From: Prorocentrum cordatum
Taxonomy: Eukaryota; Sar; Dinophyceae; Prorocentrales; Prorocentraceae
Assembly: GCA_963575745.1 (NCBI GenBank)
Contig: CAUYUJ010015304.1
Location: 170,407-234,406 of the forward strand
Direction: 5' to 3'
DNA length: 64,000 nucleotides
Below are positions 10,590-21,860 of this stretch, piece by piece. The notes beneath the pieces are model-generated. The model worked only from the letters and a program-made list of their open reading frames with translations. It searched no databases and was not told the origin of the DNA. The translations under genes and the position numbers were made by a program. Positions within the stretch are counted from its first letter, which is position 1; each line of letters starts with the position of its first letter.

Positions 10590-10745
10590 CCTCCGTGGGG
10601 GGCGGAGGAAGGGGAGGGAGGGATGGGAGAGAGGGGAGGGGAGAGGGGGAGGGAGGGGAGAAGGGGAGGGGAGAGGGGGAGGGAGGGAGGGGAGAGGGGA
10701 GGGTGGGGAGAGGGGGAGGGGAGGGGAGAGGGGGAGGGAGGCCCC
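10590..10745. repeat. GGGAGAGG purine minisatellite
   Basis: Tandem gggagaggggga and ggaggggag words form a nearly pure purine strand that could adopt triplex or quadruplex structure. Confidence 0.9.
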
Positions 10746-11420
10746 TCCCCCGCCCACCCGCCGCTGGAGGGCGCCCCCGCCGCCTGAGGAGGAGGCCAGC
10801 GCTGCGGCCTCGGGGCACCGTGCCGGGAGAGGAAGGCGAGGCCGCACTCTCGTGGGTGCAGGCCGGGCCGGCGACACAGTGCCAGACGGGGTCACACTTT
10901 TTGATATGCGGGGCGAGAGCGAGCCTCTTCCGCTGAAAGCTAAGCGGGACGCGCACAGCTTTAATTAGCAGAGAGAAGGGCGGAAGAAGGCGGGGCCTCA
11001 CGCGGCCGGGAGAGGGCGAAGCCCTGGGATCAGGCGGTGCCCAGACGGGGTCACACCCAGACATCCACCGACGTGGATTTTTCACTCCGCGGCCCCGGGA
11101 GGATTAGAGGGCAGAGAAGCCACCCCGAGAATAGGCACCCCGACAAGCGAGGCCGTCCAGTAGACACACCCAAGGAGGACATCGAACAGGGCACGGCTGT
11201 TTGGCAAACCCCCGGGACCGTTGAGTAAACGCCAGCTGTGTCCTCCAGTGACAGAAGTCACGACCCCTTCCCTGGGAGCAGTCTTGCTCTCCAGGCCCTG
11301 GAGGCCGACGCATCCAGGAAGAACGCCCGGATGACGTCGGAGCTCTGGGCGCTCCGTCCCGGCGCCCCTGGGGGTGGGGCGCTCGTGGGGGTGGGAGCTC
11401 TGGGCGCTCGTGGGGGTGGG
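10746..11420. other. no gene recognised; short direct repeat
   Basis: The word cagacggggtcacac occurs at about 10,881 and 11,042. The region is GC-rich and open in several frames, without motif support for a gene. Confidence 0.35.
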
Positions 11421-12182
11421 GAGGAGTAGGAGGAGGAGGAGGAGGAGGAGGACGAGGAGGAGGAGGAGGAGGAGGAGGAGGACGACGAGTAGCAGGAGGA
11501 GGTGGAGGAGGAGGAGCAGGAGGAGGAGGAGGAGGAGGAGGAGGTGGAGGAGGTGGAGGAGGAGCTTCAATCGCGCCCTTCGTCGTGAGGCGCTCCGTCC
11601 CGGCAGCGCGCCGACGCGGCGGTCACCAGCGGCGCCCCGCCTGCCTCCCCGGCGCGCCCGCCGAGGCGGGCCGCCTGCGGGCACCTCCGGCGCGGGGGGG
11701 GAAGGGGGGCGGGGGCGCGCTCCAGGACAAAGGGGGGCAGGGGGAGGACCGCTGATCGAGGCTGGGGAGGAGGAGCAGGAGGAGGAGGTGGAGGAGGAGG
11801 GGCAGGAGGAGGAGGAGGAGGAGGTGGAGGAGGGGAAGGAGGAGGAGGAGGATCGAGGGTCGAGGGTCGAGGGTCGAGGCGTGGGACGGGGAGGAGGAGG
11901 ATCGAGCCTCGGGGATCGAGGGTCTCGAGGGTCGAGGGTCCAGACGTCTGCCCGCTGCTGGCCGGCTTGGGGCCTCGGGCCGCGGCGGCCGACCTCCTGC
12001 CGGAGCTGGAAAGTCGTCGGAACTCACCCCTGAAGGGGTCCAGGGGCCAGTGCTTGAGGGATGGGGGGGCCGCAGGAAAAGAGGAGCGGCCTCCGCCCTG
12101 CCCCTGCCAGTCGCCCCCGGAGGAGGCAGGAGGAGGCGGAGGAGGAGGAGGCGGAGGAGGAGGCGGAGGCGGAGGAGCGGGG
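11421..12182. repeat. scattered (GGA)n tracts with a gtcgaggg minisatellite
   Basis: GGA triplet blocks occupy 11,425-11,570, 11,765-11,855 and 12,118-12,182. Between the last two, gtcgaggg and tcgagggtcga words repeat at 11,852-11,942. Between blocks the sequence is GC-rich, and no gene was recognised. Confidence 0.85.
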
Positions 12183-12781
12183 GAAGGGGCCGCAGGAAAA
12201 GAGGAGGCAGGAGCCGAGAGGCCATCCATCAGCGTCCACCTGGCGACGGTGGCCACACGGTCCGCCAGTACCTTTTTGTTAGCAGCCGCGCGCGGAAGCG
12301 CACACGGCGAGTCGAGTCAGAGCGGGCCGCGCAAAGACGAATTACCTAAAGCGGCGGGGCCTCAGGCGTCACCACGGCAGGTCCGCCAGCACCGCGCAGC
12401 ACCGCAGCAGCATTGCCGCGCAGTGCGCGGCCCGCACGGGGAGAAAGACGGAGGCCGTGCGTCCACCGGCCACACGAGCAACGCGCAGTGCGCAGGCCAG
12501 GCGCGCGTGCGTGCGGGGGGGCGCGGCACGAATCCGCCGCCTCCAGACGAGAAGCAAGAGGACAGGAGGGGAGAGGAGGCACGGACGCGGGCGGGGACGG
12601 GGGGAGCGGAGGGGGACGGAGAGGCAGGAGCCAGGGCGGCGGACTGGCGAGAGCCAGAAGCAGCGACGCGGCGGCGAGGTTGGCTGCAGCCCCAAATTGC
12701 TCGCCTCCACGTGGTCGCCGGCACGGCGGCAATGTCAGACAAGTCCTAACCACTGTGTACACTTGGTGAGAAGCGCGGCCG
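12183..12781. other. no gene recognised; GC-rich, open in all frames
   Basis: Frames of 100-140 codons overlap on both strands. That is the pattern of stop-poor GC-rich DNA rather than of a coding gene. No conserved motif was found. Confidence 0.4.
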
Positions 12782-13123
12782 TCAACTTCTGGGGCCCATG
12801 CCGCCCGGGAGCGGCCACATCAGCGACGCGCGGGAGGTTTTGAGACTTAACAAACGATGGTTACCCAGCTTACGCAGTACGGGATAATACGGGATAGTGC
12901 CCAGCTTACGAAATAGTACCCAGCTTACGCACGAATGCGGGACGTGAGAAATCTGTTTCAGACAACGCGTTTGACACGCATCTAATTTCGGCAGATCTGC
13001 CGTTTGCAGTCTCGCGCCAACTTCTACACCACGCACGCGATGAAGAGATTGATCAGCTGGCAGGAGGTACGAGTGAGACCAGACCTTGTCTACCTTGTCG
13101 AACTCGGCACTCGCAACCCCCAA
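12782..13123 (-). pseudogene. probable LINE 3'-end (post-RT region) relic
   Basis: The minus frame reads QTADLPKLDACQTRCLKQISH, the kind of segment found after the reverse transcriptase in LINE ORF2 proteins (a leucine-aspartate, then a Cys-containing helix, RCLxxI). It then runs into a local duplication of cccagcttacg, giving the repeated peptide RKLG. The frame has no start and both ends are ragged. The assignment is by resemblance only. Confidence 0.4.
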
Positions 13124-13639
13124 CCGCCTGGCGAGTTCTGCGTCGACGGTTCATGAAGAAGACGCATGCCGCCAGGGTAGAAAATGCAGCCCTTTCGGGT
13201 GACCATGCTTCCGTCCGGCTTCTCGATGCTCGTTATCGCGACACGCGGACAACAACTTGAGTTTACGCCACTTGCACTTCAGCCAGCAATTGGCCCGGCA
13301 GGCGTTGGCCCGCACGTACTCGGAGGCCCAGTCCGAGTCATGGTCCTGGCAAGTACAAAGAAAAAGAAAAGGGGTACAGGCGGCAATGAGCAACAATGGG
13401 GCGCGCAGCTCGTGCCTGCGTAAGCCACCCCAGCACTCGCTGGAGACACCTGCAGAACTGCCCCCCACAGGACAAGAGCAGGAGGAGGCAAGAGAAGGAA
13501 GAGGACAAAGAGGAGAACCCTGCGCGCGTGTACACCTGCCAGGCATTGACGGTGACAGAGTCAAAACAAGCAAACAATTATGCTAACGGAGTTCCCCACA
13601 TAAAGAGATTAACGGTTTCGTGGGACCCATTTTCTTGAT
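13124..13639. other. no gene recognised
   Basis: Open frames exist on both strands, but none has a recognisable domain. The stretch may include further decayed LINE sequence upstream of the relic at 12.8-13.1 kb. Confidence 0.3.
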
Positions 13640-15180
13640 GCCCTCCTCGCTTTGGCGGGGCCCCGCTGGAGGGGTGGGAGGGGCACGAAACCATGTAAAT
13701 AGTATGGTTTTCCGATACCCTCCTCGCTCAGGCGGGGCCTCCCTGCAGGGGTGGGAGGGGCACGAAACCATGTAAATAGTATGGTTTTCGGATACCCTCC
13801 TCGCTCAGGCGGGGCCTCCCTGGAGGGGTGGGAGGGGCACGAAACCATGTAAATAGTATGGTATTCCGATACCCTCCTCGCTCAGGCGGGGCCTCCCTGG
13901 AGGGGTGGGAGGGGCACGAAACCATGTAAATAGTATGGTTTTCCGATACCCTCCTCGCTTTGGCGGGGCCTCCCTGGAGGGGTGGGAGGGGCACGAGGGG
14001 CACGAAACCATGTAAATAGTATGGTTTCCGATACCCTCCTCGCTCAGGCGGGGCCTCCCTGGAGGGGTGGGAGGGGCACGAAACCATGTAAATAGTATGG
14101 TTTTCCGATACCCTCCTCGCTCAGGCGGGGCCTCCCTGGAGAGGTGGGGGGCACGAAACCATGTAAATAGTATGGTATTCCGATACCCTCCTCGCTCAGG
14201 CTGGGCCTCCCTGGAGGGGTGGGAGGGGCACGAAACCATGTAAATAGTATGGTTTTCCGATACCCTCCTCGCTCAGGCGGGGCCTCCCTGGAGGGGTGGG
14301 AGGGGCACGAAACCATGTAAATAGTATGGTTTCGATACCCTCCTCGCTCAGGCGGGGCCTCCCTGGAGGGGTGGGAGGGGCACGAAACCATGTAAATAGT
14401 ATGGTTTTGCGATACCCTCCTCGCTCAGGCGGGGCCTCCCTGGAGGGGTGGGAGGGGCACGAAACCATGTAAATAGTATGGTATTCCGATACCCTCCTCG
14501 CTCAGGCGGGGCCTCCCTGGAGGGGTGGGAGGGGCACGAAACCATGTAAATAGTATGGTATTCCGATACCCTCCTCGCTCAGGCGGGGCCTCCCTGGAGG
14601 GGTGGGAGGGGCACGAAACCATGTAAATAGTATGGTATTCCGATACCCTCCTCGCTCAGGCGGGGCCTCCCTGGAGGGGTGGGAGGGGCACGAAACCATG
14701 TAAATAGTATGGTATTCCGATACCCTCCTCGCTCAGGCGGGGCCTCCCTGGAGGGGTGGGAGGGGCACGAAACCATGTAAATAGTATGGTATTCCGATAC
14801 CCTCCTCGCTCAGGCGGGGCCTCCCTGGAGGGGTGGGAGGGGCACGAAACCATGTAAATAGTATGGTATTCCGATACCCTCCTCGCTCAGGCGGGGCCTC
14901 CCTGGAGGGGTGGGAGGGGCACGAAACCATGTAAATAGTATGGTATTCCGAATACCCTCCTCGCTCAGGCGGGGCCTCCCTGGAGGGGTGGGAGGGGCAC
15001 GAAACCATGTAAATAGTATGGTATTCCGATACCCTCCTCGCTCAGGCGGGGCCTCCCTGGAGGGTGGGAGGGGCACGAAACCATGTAAATAGTATGGTAT
15101 TCCGATACCCTCCTCGCTCAGGCGGGGCCTCCCTGGAGGGGTGGGAGGGGCACGAAACCATGTAAGTAGTATGGTTTTCG
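13640..15180. repeat. 77-bp tandem array, about 20 copies
   Basis: The unit starts cataccctcctcgctcaggc-like, continues with ggggcctccctggaggggtg and ends with cacgaaaccatgtaaatagt followed by atggt. Copies between 14,348 and 14,930 are almost identical and spaced exactly 77 bases, while the left end is more variable (one copy has a duplicated gaggggcac). Because 77 is not a multiple of three, the recurring 65-codon minus frames only reflect the repeat. Confidence 0.98.
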
Positions 15181-15460
15181 GTATGGAGTGGTATGGAATG
15201 GTATGGTAGGTATGGTATGGTACGGTATGGTATGATATGGTATGGTATGGTACTGGAGGTATGGTATGGTATGGTACGGTGTGGCATTGGTGTGATATGG
15301 TATGGTATGCTATGGTACGCCATGGTATGGTATGGTACGGTATGGTACGTATGGTGTGGTATGGTATGGTATGGTATGGTATGGTATGGTATGGTATGGT
15401 ATGGTATGTGTGGTAGGCACTATGGTATGGTATGGTGTGTGTGGTAGGAATAATATTGTG
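15181..15460. repeat. TATGG pentanucleotide microsatellite
   Basis: Imperfect ggtat units begin directly at the last 77-bp copy, whose end reads agtatggttttcggtatgg. The array is purest at 15,357-15,406. The microsatellite may have grown from the tatggt within the 77-bp unit. Confidence 0.95.
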
Positions 15461-15509
15461 CTGTATGGAAGATGGAGCGGGAGGTGGGTGGGAAGGGGAG
15501 GGTGTTCTG

Positions 15510-15545
15510 GGAAAACAAGAACCCCACTCAGGATGTGGGAAAAAG
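15510..15545 (+). repeat. array-terminal stem-loop, copy 1
   Basis: gaaaacaagaaccccactca then ggatgtgggaaaaag. CCCAC pairs with GTGGG around a loop containing AGGAT, and an A-rich stretch follows. It lies just beyond the TATGG microsatellite and a purine-rich spacer. Confidence 0.6.
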
Positions 15546-15599
15546 ACTGGGAGGAAGGAAAGAGGAAGTAAAAACGAAAAGGGGAAGACACGTTCACAA

Positions 15600-15775
15600 C
15601 CAGCTGGCAGCCTGGCTGGGGCCTTCGGTGGACCTCCCTATGGGGCCACGAAACGTGTGAGGGGTGTGCCGATGTGGGTGCGGCGGGCACATGCGAGCGC
15701 AGTCGCTGGGGCCTTCGATGGAGCCCCCTCATGTGGCCACGAAACGTGCGAGGAGCACATGGTTGAGTGGTGCGG
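15600..15775. repeat. 89-bp family, two to three leading copies
   Basis: The core words ggggccttcggtgga and ggggccacgaaacgtg recur twice here, in the same form as in the long array from 16.99 kb. Confidence 0.85.
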
Positions 15776-15847
15776 GGGGCAAGGGCAGGGACTGGAGGAG
15801 GGAGGAGGAGCAGGAGGAGGATGCGGGAGAGACGCAGGGAGTCGTCT

Positions 15848-15884
15848 CTTCAAAACGAGGACCCAACGCCACTGGATGGTTGGT
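15848..15884 (+). repeat. array-terminal stem-loop, copy 2
   Basis: tcaaaacgaggacccaacgc then cactggatggttgg. CCAAC pairs with GTTGG, and GGAT lies in the loop. It is preceded by the 89-bp units and a purine tract. Confidence 0.65.
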
Positions 15885-15889
15885 GGATA

Positions 15890-16957
15890 ACACACCCACA
15901 CACACACGCATGGTTTCGCAATAAGCACGTTCAAGATTCAGGAGAAAAAACTGAGCTAACTGTATTGCGACATCGACGGACAATCATCGGTTTCTCAACA
16001 TGATCATCAAATTATACCGAACATGCCTCTCGCATTCGCCCGATGAAATCATTTCATCGCCTTTGCGCGCGTGCGGGGAAGAAGGGGCACGATTCCCATA
16101 AAATAATACCACGCGTGCCGCTCACGCGCGTCGGCCGCGCGTGCACGTCGAAATCCTTCCAAAACCTTCATCGCCGACGCGGGGACACCATCCTCGTCAA
16201 CCACGTAATGAGCATCGGAGCCGTGATTGCCCTTGCCGTCGTCGTTGTCATCATCGCCACCCGCATCGCTACTATCGTCATCGTGCCTGCCATTGTCGAC
16301 GTCAACATGATACCGCGCCCGCCCGGGTCACCGACTCGCACTGAAGTGCCCACGCGTCAGCGCAGCCTGCGAGACGCGCTGGGACATCGCTAGCGGTCAC
16401 CAGAGCCACCGCGGCAGCGTCGGTCGCCCCAAACTAGCTGGCTACTCTGCGCGCGAGCCTGTGCGCGCAAGCGCGGCCGCAGCTTTGCAACAGCCACCGC
16501 CAAGCAGCCATCGCAACCGCCACCGCATGGGTTTTGCGAAACAACTGGCGGGCGGGCGGGCGTGATGATTGCGCGAGCACTGGAACTGCAAACTTCAAGT
16601 TCGACAGGGGGAACTCCCCGTTCTAAAAAATGTAGACTCTACCCCGCTCCCCCCTGGACTTGCTTGTTCCCCTTCGCGCACCGCGTTTTCATATTATTCT
16701 GCACACCCGTCCATCAAAAATATGAACTCATATAGTCCCAGCCAAACCGGCATCGCCCAACCATCCTGTCCAGAAATTACTATGCGAGCACACTCGTTCA
16801 TCAAAAAACATCAGCTGCCAATTAACCTTTTTTCGCCAAACAAATCGACGAATAGCACGCGCGCGTCGGCGCGCGCGTGCATGCTGAAACCCTTCAAACA
16901 CCTTTGGTTCCGTCAGGATCTCAAAATGGAGCGCCCCGAAAACATGTAAATGTTCCT
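15890..16957 (+). repeat. DR1 dispersed repeat, near-complete copy
   Basis: Part A (to about 16,080) has the words ctcatgaaat-like and gcctttgcgcgcgtgc. Part B (16,085-16,600) has ataataccacgcg, tcggccgcgcg, ttgtcgacgtcaacatgata and a terminal gggcgggcgtgatgattgcg. Part C (16,600-16,850) starts at gttctaaaaaatgtagactc and ends at atcaaaaaacatcag. A further A segment leads to the next array head. Part B matches copies at 22.0, 27.1, 28.3 and 45.7 kb in order and orientation. No intact ORF is shared between copies, so I treat DR1 as non-coding or long dead. Confidence 0.7.
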
Positions 16958-16990
16958 GGTGAAGGGCTTAACCATATGCAGTTGTGAGTA
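16958..16990 (+). repeat. array head motif
   Basis: gaagggcttaaccatatgca followed by gttgtgag marks the change from DR1 to the 89-bp array. The same words start the arrays at 19.24 and 20.67 kb. Confidence 0.7.
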
Positions 16991-18925
16991 TCGCCGTTGC
17001 GGGCATCGCCTTCGGTGGATCACCGTATGGGGCCACGAAGCGTGTAAAGGGTGTGCCCACATGGGGCGGGGACGCATGCGGGCGCAGCCAGGGCCTTCGG
17101 TGGCGCTCCATACGGACCACGAAACGTGTGAGGAGTGTGCCGAAATTGAGCGGGGCCGCCATGCGAACGTCGCCACTGGGGCCTTGGGTGGACCTCTCTA
17201 TGGGGCCACGAAGCGTTGTACTGGGCGGGGGAGACGCACGCGAACCACGCCGCTGGGGCCTTCGGTGGAGCTCCCTATGGGGCCACGAAGCGTTGTACTG
17301 TGCGGGGGAGATGCACACGAACGCCGCCGCTGAGGCTTTCGGTGGATGATCTGCTTAATGGGCCACGAAACGTTGTGCTGGGTGTATGAGACGACTGCGA
17401 ACGTCGCCACTGGAGCCTTCGGTGGGGCTCCCTATGGGGCCACGAAACAAGTGCTGGGCGGGGGAAACGCATGCGGACACCGCCACCGGGGCCTTCGTTG
17501 GAGCTCCCTATGGGGCCACGATGCACTGGTGGGGGGGGCCCGACACGTTGTACTGGGTGGGAGAAACGCATGCGGACCGCCACTGAGGCCTTCGGTGGAG
17601 CTCCCTATGTGGCCACGAAACGCTGCACTCGGCGGGGGGAACGCATGCGGACACCGCTACAAGGGCCTTCGGTGGAGCTTTTTGTGGGCACACGAAACGC
17701 TGCACTGGGCGGGGGAAACACATGCAGACACCGCCACTGGGGCCTTCGTTGGAGCTCCCTGTCGGGCTACGAAACGCTTCACTCAGTGGGGGGAACGCAT
17801 CCAGACACCGCCACTGGGGCCTTCGGTGGAGCTCCTTATGAGGCCACAAACGTTATACCGGCGGGGAAGACGCACGCGAACCACGCCACTGGGCCTTCGG
17901 TGGAGCTCCCCATGGGGCCACGAAACGCGTGAGAGGTGTGCCAAAGTGGATAGGAGGCGGCATGTGAGCGCAGCCACTGGGGCCTTCGGTGGAGCTCCCT
18001 ATAGAGCCACGAACGCGTGAGTGGTGTGCAAAGTGGACAAGAGGCAGCATGTGAACGCAGCCACCAGGGCCTTCGGTGGAGCTCCGTATGGGGCCACGAA
18101 ACGAGGGGTGGGCCGAAGTTGACACGAGGCGGCATGTGAACGCAGCCACTGGGGCCTTCAGTGGAGCTCCTTATGAGGCCACGAAACGCGCGAGGGGTGT
18201 GCCAAAGTGGACAGGAGGCGGCATGTGAACGCAGCCACTGGGGCCTTGGGAGGAGCTCCATGAGACCACGAAATGCGTGAGGGGTGTGCCAAAGAGGAAA
18301 GAAGGCAGCATGTGAACGCAGCCACTGGCGCCTTGGGTGGAGCCTCCTTTATTGGGAAACGAAACGTGAGAGGGGTGGGAAAAGTGGACAGGAGGCGGCA
18401 TGTGAATGCAGCCACTGGGGCCTTGGGAGGAGCTCCCCATGAGGCCACGAAACGCGTGAGGGGTGTGCCAAAGAGTAGGCAGGAGGCAGCATGTGAATGC
18501 AGCCACTGGGGGCCGTCGGTGGAGCTCCGTATGGGGCCACGAAACGCGTGAGGGGTGTGCCAAAGTGGACAGGAGGCGGCATGTGAACGCAGCCACTGGG
18601 GCCTTCGGTGGAGCTCCGTATGGGGCCACGAAACGCGTGAGTGGTGTGCCAAAGTAGGCAGGAGGCGGCATGTGAACGCAGCCACTGGGGCCTTCGGTGG
18701 AGCTCCCCATGGGGCCACGAAACGCGTGAGAGGTGTGCCAGAGTGGACAGAAGGTGGCATGTGAACGCAGCCACTGGGGCCTTCGGTGGAGCTCCGTATG
18801 GGGCCACAAAACGCGTGAGAGGTGTAGTGGACAGGAGGCGGCATGTGAACGCAGCCACGGGGGCCTTGGGCGAAGCCCCCTACGGGGCCACCGAACGTGT
18901 GAGGGGCGTGCCAAAGTGAGGGGGG
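16990..18925. repeat. 89-bp tandem array, about 21 copies
   Basis: The core is ggggccttcggtggagctcc then tatggggccacgaaacgc; 89-base spacing was measured between gccactgggg words at 18,592 and 18,681. The left half carries a gaacgcatgcggacaccgcc variant, and the right half a caggaggcggcatgtgaacg variant. Units are therefore homogenised locally, in blocks. Open frames through it are repeat artefacts. Confidence 0.97.
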
Positions 18926-18954
18926 GACGGGAGGAGGTAGGAGGGAAAGAAGGG

Positions 18955-19041
18955 GAGGAGGAGGAGGAGGAGGAGGAGGAGGAGGCGGGCCACCGCCTTT
19001 ACAATACGAGGTTCCAACACCACGGGATGGCTGGAAAAAAC
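18955..19041 (+). repeat. GGA tract and array-terminal stem-loop, copy 3
   Basis: The (GGA)n tract at 18,955-18,985 is followed by acaatacgaggttccaacac and cacgggatggctggaaaaaa. TTCCA pairs with TGGAA, so the stem differs from the usual CCCAAC but still pairs. Confidence 0.6.
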
Positions 19042-19044
19042 CTG

Positions 19045-19211
19045 GCGTCCAAACAAAGTAAGCCTGCGCCCGCACTCTTGCGAATTCTTAAGAAATTCAT
19101 CGGTTGGTCAGCCCCTTCATAAAATTCTACCAACCGTGCCTCTCGCGCGAGCATATCTAAATCATTCGAACGCCCTTGCGCGCGCGCTGTCGCAAGACGC
19201 CCTTACAAATT
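19045..19211 (+). repeat. DR1 part A fragment
   Basis: cttgcgaattcttaagaaat, ataaaattctaccaaccgtg and cattcgaacgcccttgcgcg match part A of DR1. Parts B and C are missing here. Confidence 0.7.
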
Positions 19212-19246
19212 AGTCTGGCGAAGGACCCAACCACATGCAGTTGTGA
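19212..19246 (+). repeat. array head motif
   Basis: ggcgaaggacccaaccacat then gcagttgtgag, matching the heads at 16.96 and 20.64 kb. Confidence 0.75.
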
Positions 19247-20395
19247 GCCCCTCTTTGGCCAGGAACCATGTGAGGGGTGCGCAGAGATTGGTGCGGCGGG
19301 CGCATGCGAACGCAGCCACTGGGGCCTTCAGTGGAGCTCCCTCCGGGGCCACGAAACGTGTGACGGGCGTGCCGAAATAAGCGCGGCGGGCGCATCTTTC
19401 AGTGGAGCCCCTTTATGGGGCCACGGACCGTGTGAGGGGCGTGCCGAAAAGGGCGCGGCGGGCGCATGCGAACGTAGCCACTGGGGCCTTCGGTGGAGCT
19501 CCCTACGGGGCCACGAAACGTGTTGCGGGCGTGCCGAAATGGGTGCAGCAGGCGCATGCGAACGCAGCCACTGGGGCATTCGGGTGAGCTCCCTGCGGGG
19601 CCACGGAACGTGCGAGGGGCGCGCCGCACTGGGCGCGGCGGGCGCACGCGGACGCAACCACTGGGGCCTTCAGTGGAGCACCCTACAAGGCCACGAAACG
19701 TGTGAGGGTGTGCCGTAAACAGTGCGGCGAGCGCATGCGAACGTAGCCACTGGGAGCCTTCGGTGGAGCTCCCTGCGGGGCCACGGAACGTGTGAGGATG
19801 TGCCTTTAACAGTGCAGCGGGCGCATGCGAACGTAGCCACTGGAGCCTTCGTTGGAGCTCACTCTGTGGGGGGCCGCGGAACATGTGAGGATGTGCCGAA
19901 AAAAAGGTGCGGCGGGCGCATGCATGCAGCCACTGGGGCCTTCAGTGGAGCTCCCTACGGGGTCACGAGACGTGTGAGGATGTGGCGAAATAAGTGCGGC
20001 GGACGCATGCGAACGCAGCCACTGGGGCCTTCGCTGGAGCTCCCTACGGGGCCACGTGACGTGTGACGGGTGTGCCGAAATGGGTAGGCGCATGCGAAGG
20101 CAGCCACCGAAGCCTTCGGGGGAACTCCCTGCGGGGCAGCAAAAAGTGTGAGGGGTGTGCCGAAATTGGTGCGGCGGGCGCATGCGAACGCAGCCACTGG
20201 GGCCTTCAGTGGAGCCCCCTAGCGAACGCAGCCACTGGGGCGCTCGGTGGAGCTCCCTATGGGGCCACGATACGTGTGAGGGGTGTGCCGAAGTGAATGC
20301 GGCTGGCGCATGCGAACGCTGGCATGTGGACCTTCGGTGGAGCTCCCAATGGAGCCGCGAAAAGTGTGAGGGGTGTGCCAGAGTGAGGGGGGTGA
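19247..20395. repeat. 89-bp family array, second block
   Basis: About 12-13 copies with a distinct block consensus (gcggcgggcgcatgcgaacg). One junction at 20,215-20,235 repeats gcgaacgcagccactggggc with a partial unit lost between, a scar of unequal exchange. Confidence 0.95.
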
Positions 20396-20494
20396 CGGGA
20401 GGGAGGAGGAGGGGGAGGAGGAGAGGAGAGGAGAGGAACGCGGGGCCCGTCTTTTCAAAACGAGGACCCAACACCACAGGATGGTTGGGAAACA
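20396..20494 (+). repeat. purine tract and array-terminal stem-loop, copy 4
   Basis: Purine-rich sequence (20,396-20,440) leads to ttttcaaaacgaggacccaa and caccacaggatggttgggaa. CCCAAC pairs with GTTGGG around a loop with AGGAT. Confidence 0.7.
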
Positions 20495-20635
20495 AACGAG
20501 GTGCACGCACGCGCGTCGTCTTGCGCGCATGCCGGAATCCAACAAAAACCTGAGGTGTCGCAGGGATTTTCAAAACGAACGCCCCGAAAACATATAAAAA
20601 CACATAGCCCTGCAACATCAGTTCTCAAAAAAAGA
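20495..20635 (+). repeat. DR1 part A fragment
   Basis: gcacgcgcgtcgtcttgcgc and ttcaaaacgaacgccccgaa match the first half of DR1 part A. Parts B and C are absent. Confidence 0.65.
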
Positions 20636-20668
20636 TCCGGCGAAGAGCCCAACCATATGCAGTCGTGA
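20636..20668 (+). repeat. array head motif
   Basis: ccggcgaagagcccaaccat then atgcagtcgtgaaaaccgcc, the third clear head copy. Confidence 0.75.
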
Positions 20669-20669
20669 A

Positions 20670-21420
20670 AACCGCCGTGGTGCGCATCCTCTTCGGTGGA
20701 GCTCCCGATGGGGCCCGAAACGTGCGAGGAGGGTGCCGAAACGGGCGCGGCGGTGCCATGCGGGCCCTGCCTATGGGGCCTTACGGGCAGTTCCCTAAGC
20801 GGGCCACGAAGCGTGTGAGGAATGTGCCAAAACACGCGCGGCGGTGCCATGCGGGCGCTGTCACTGGGGCCTCAAGTGCAGCTCCCTATGAGGCGCGAAA
20901 CGCGTGAGGAATGCGCCAAAACGGGCGCGGCGGTGCCATGCGGGCGCTGCCATTGGGGCCTTCGGTGGAGCTCCGTATGGGGCCCGAAACGTGTGGGTGG
21001 CGCGCCGAAACGGGCGCGGCGGTGCCATGCGGGCGCTGCTTCTGGGGCTTTGAAATGCAGCTCCCTATGGGGCGCGAAACGCGTGAGAGGTGCGCCTAGC
21101 CGGGAGCGGTGGTGCCATGCGGGCGGTGCTAATCGGGCCCTCGGTGGAGCTCCCTACGGAGCCACGAAACGTGTGAAGGGTGTGACGAAACGTGCGCGGC
21201 CTTAGGTACAGCTCCCCATGGGGCCCGAAACATGTGAGGGGTGTGCCGAAACGAATGCGGCGGCGCCATGCGGGCGCTGCCTCTGGGGCCTTCGATGGAA
21301 CACCCTCTGGGGCCACAAAACGCGTGAAGTGCGCCGAAACCGGCGCGGTGGCGCCGTACAGGCGCCGCCACTGGGGCTTAGGTGGAGCTCTCTATGGTGC
21401 AAAGAAACACGTGTGAAGGG
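20670..21420. repeat. 89-bp family array, third block
   Basis: Eight to nine copies with a third block consensus (ggcgcggcggtgccatgcgg). It ends in the GAT microsatellite. Confidence 0.93.
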
Positions 21421-21477
21421 CCGACTGCAGATGGATAGTGGCAGTGGCGATGAAGGTGTCGATGATGGCGATGGCGA

Positions 21478-21743
<266 letters not shown>

Positions 21744-21764
21744 GCACGCGGACAGCAGAGGCAG

Positions 21765-21860
21765 GAATGGGAGGAAGGAGGAGGGGGAGAAGGAAGATGG
21801 GACGCGGGGCGCTGTTTCTCCAACGCGACGACCCAGCACCACAGCACGATTGGGAAACAA
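21765..21860 (+). repeat. purine tract and array-terminal stem-loop, copy 5
   Basis: gtttctccaacgcgacgacc then cagcaccacagcacgattgg. CCCA pairs with TGGG, while the inner pairs are weaker than in other copies. AAACAAAT follows. Confidence 0.5.

Noticed and set aside
13640-15180. Series of identical 65-codon minus-strand frames
   Set aside because: They are one frame phase of the 77-bp array, restarted at each copy. The period is not a multiple of three and no longer protein is maintained.
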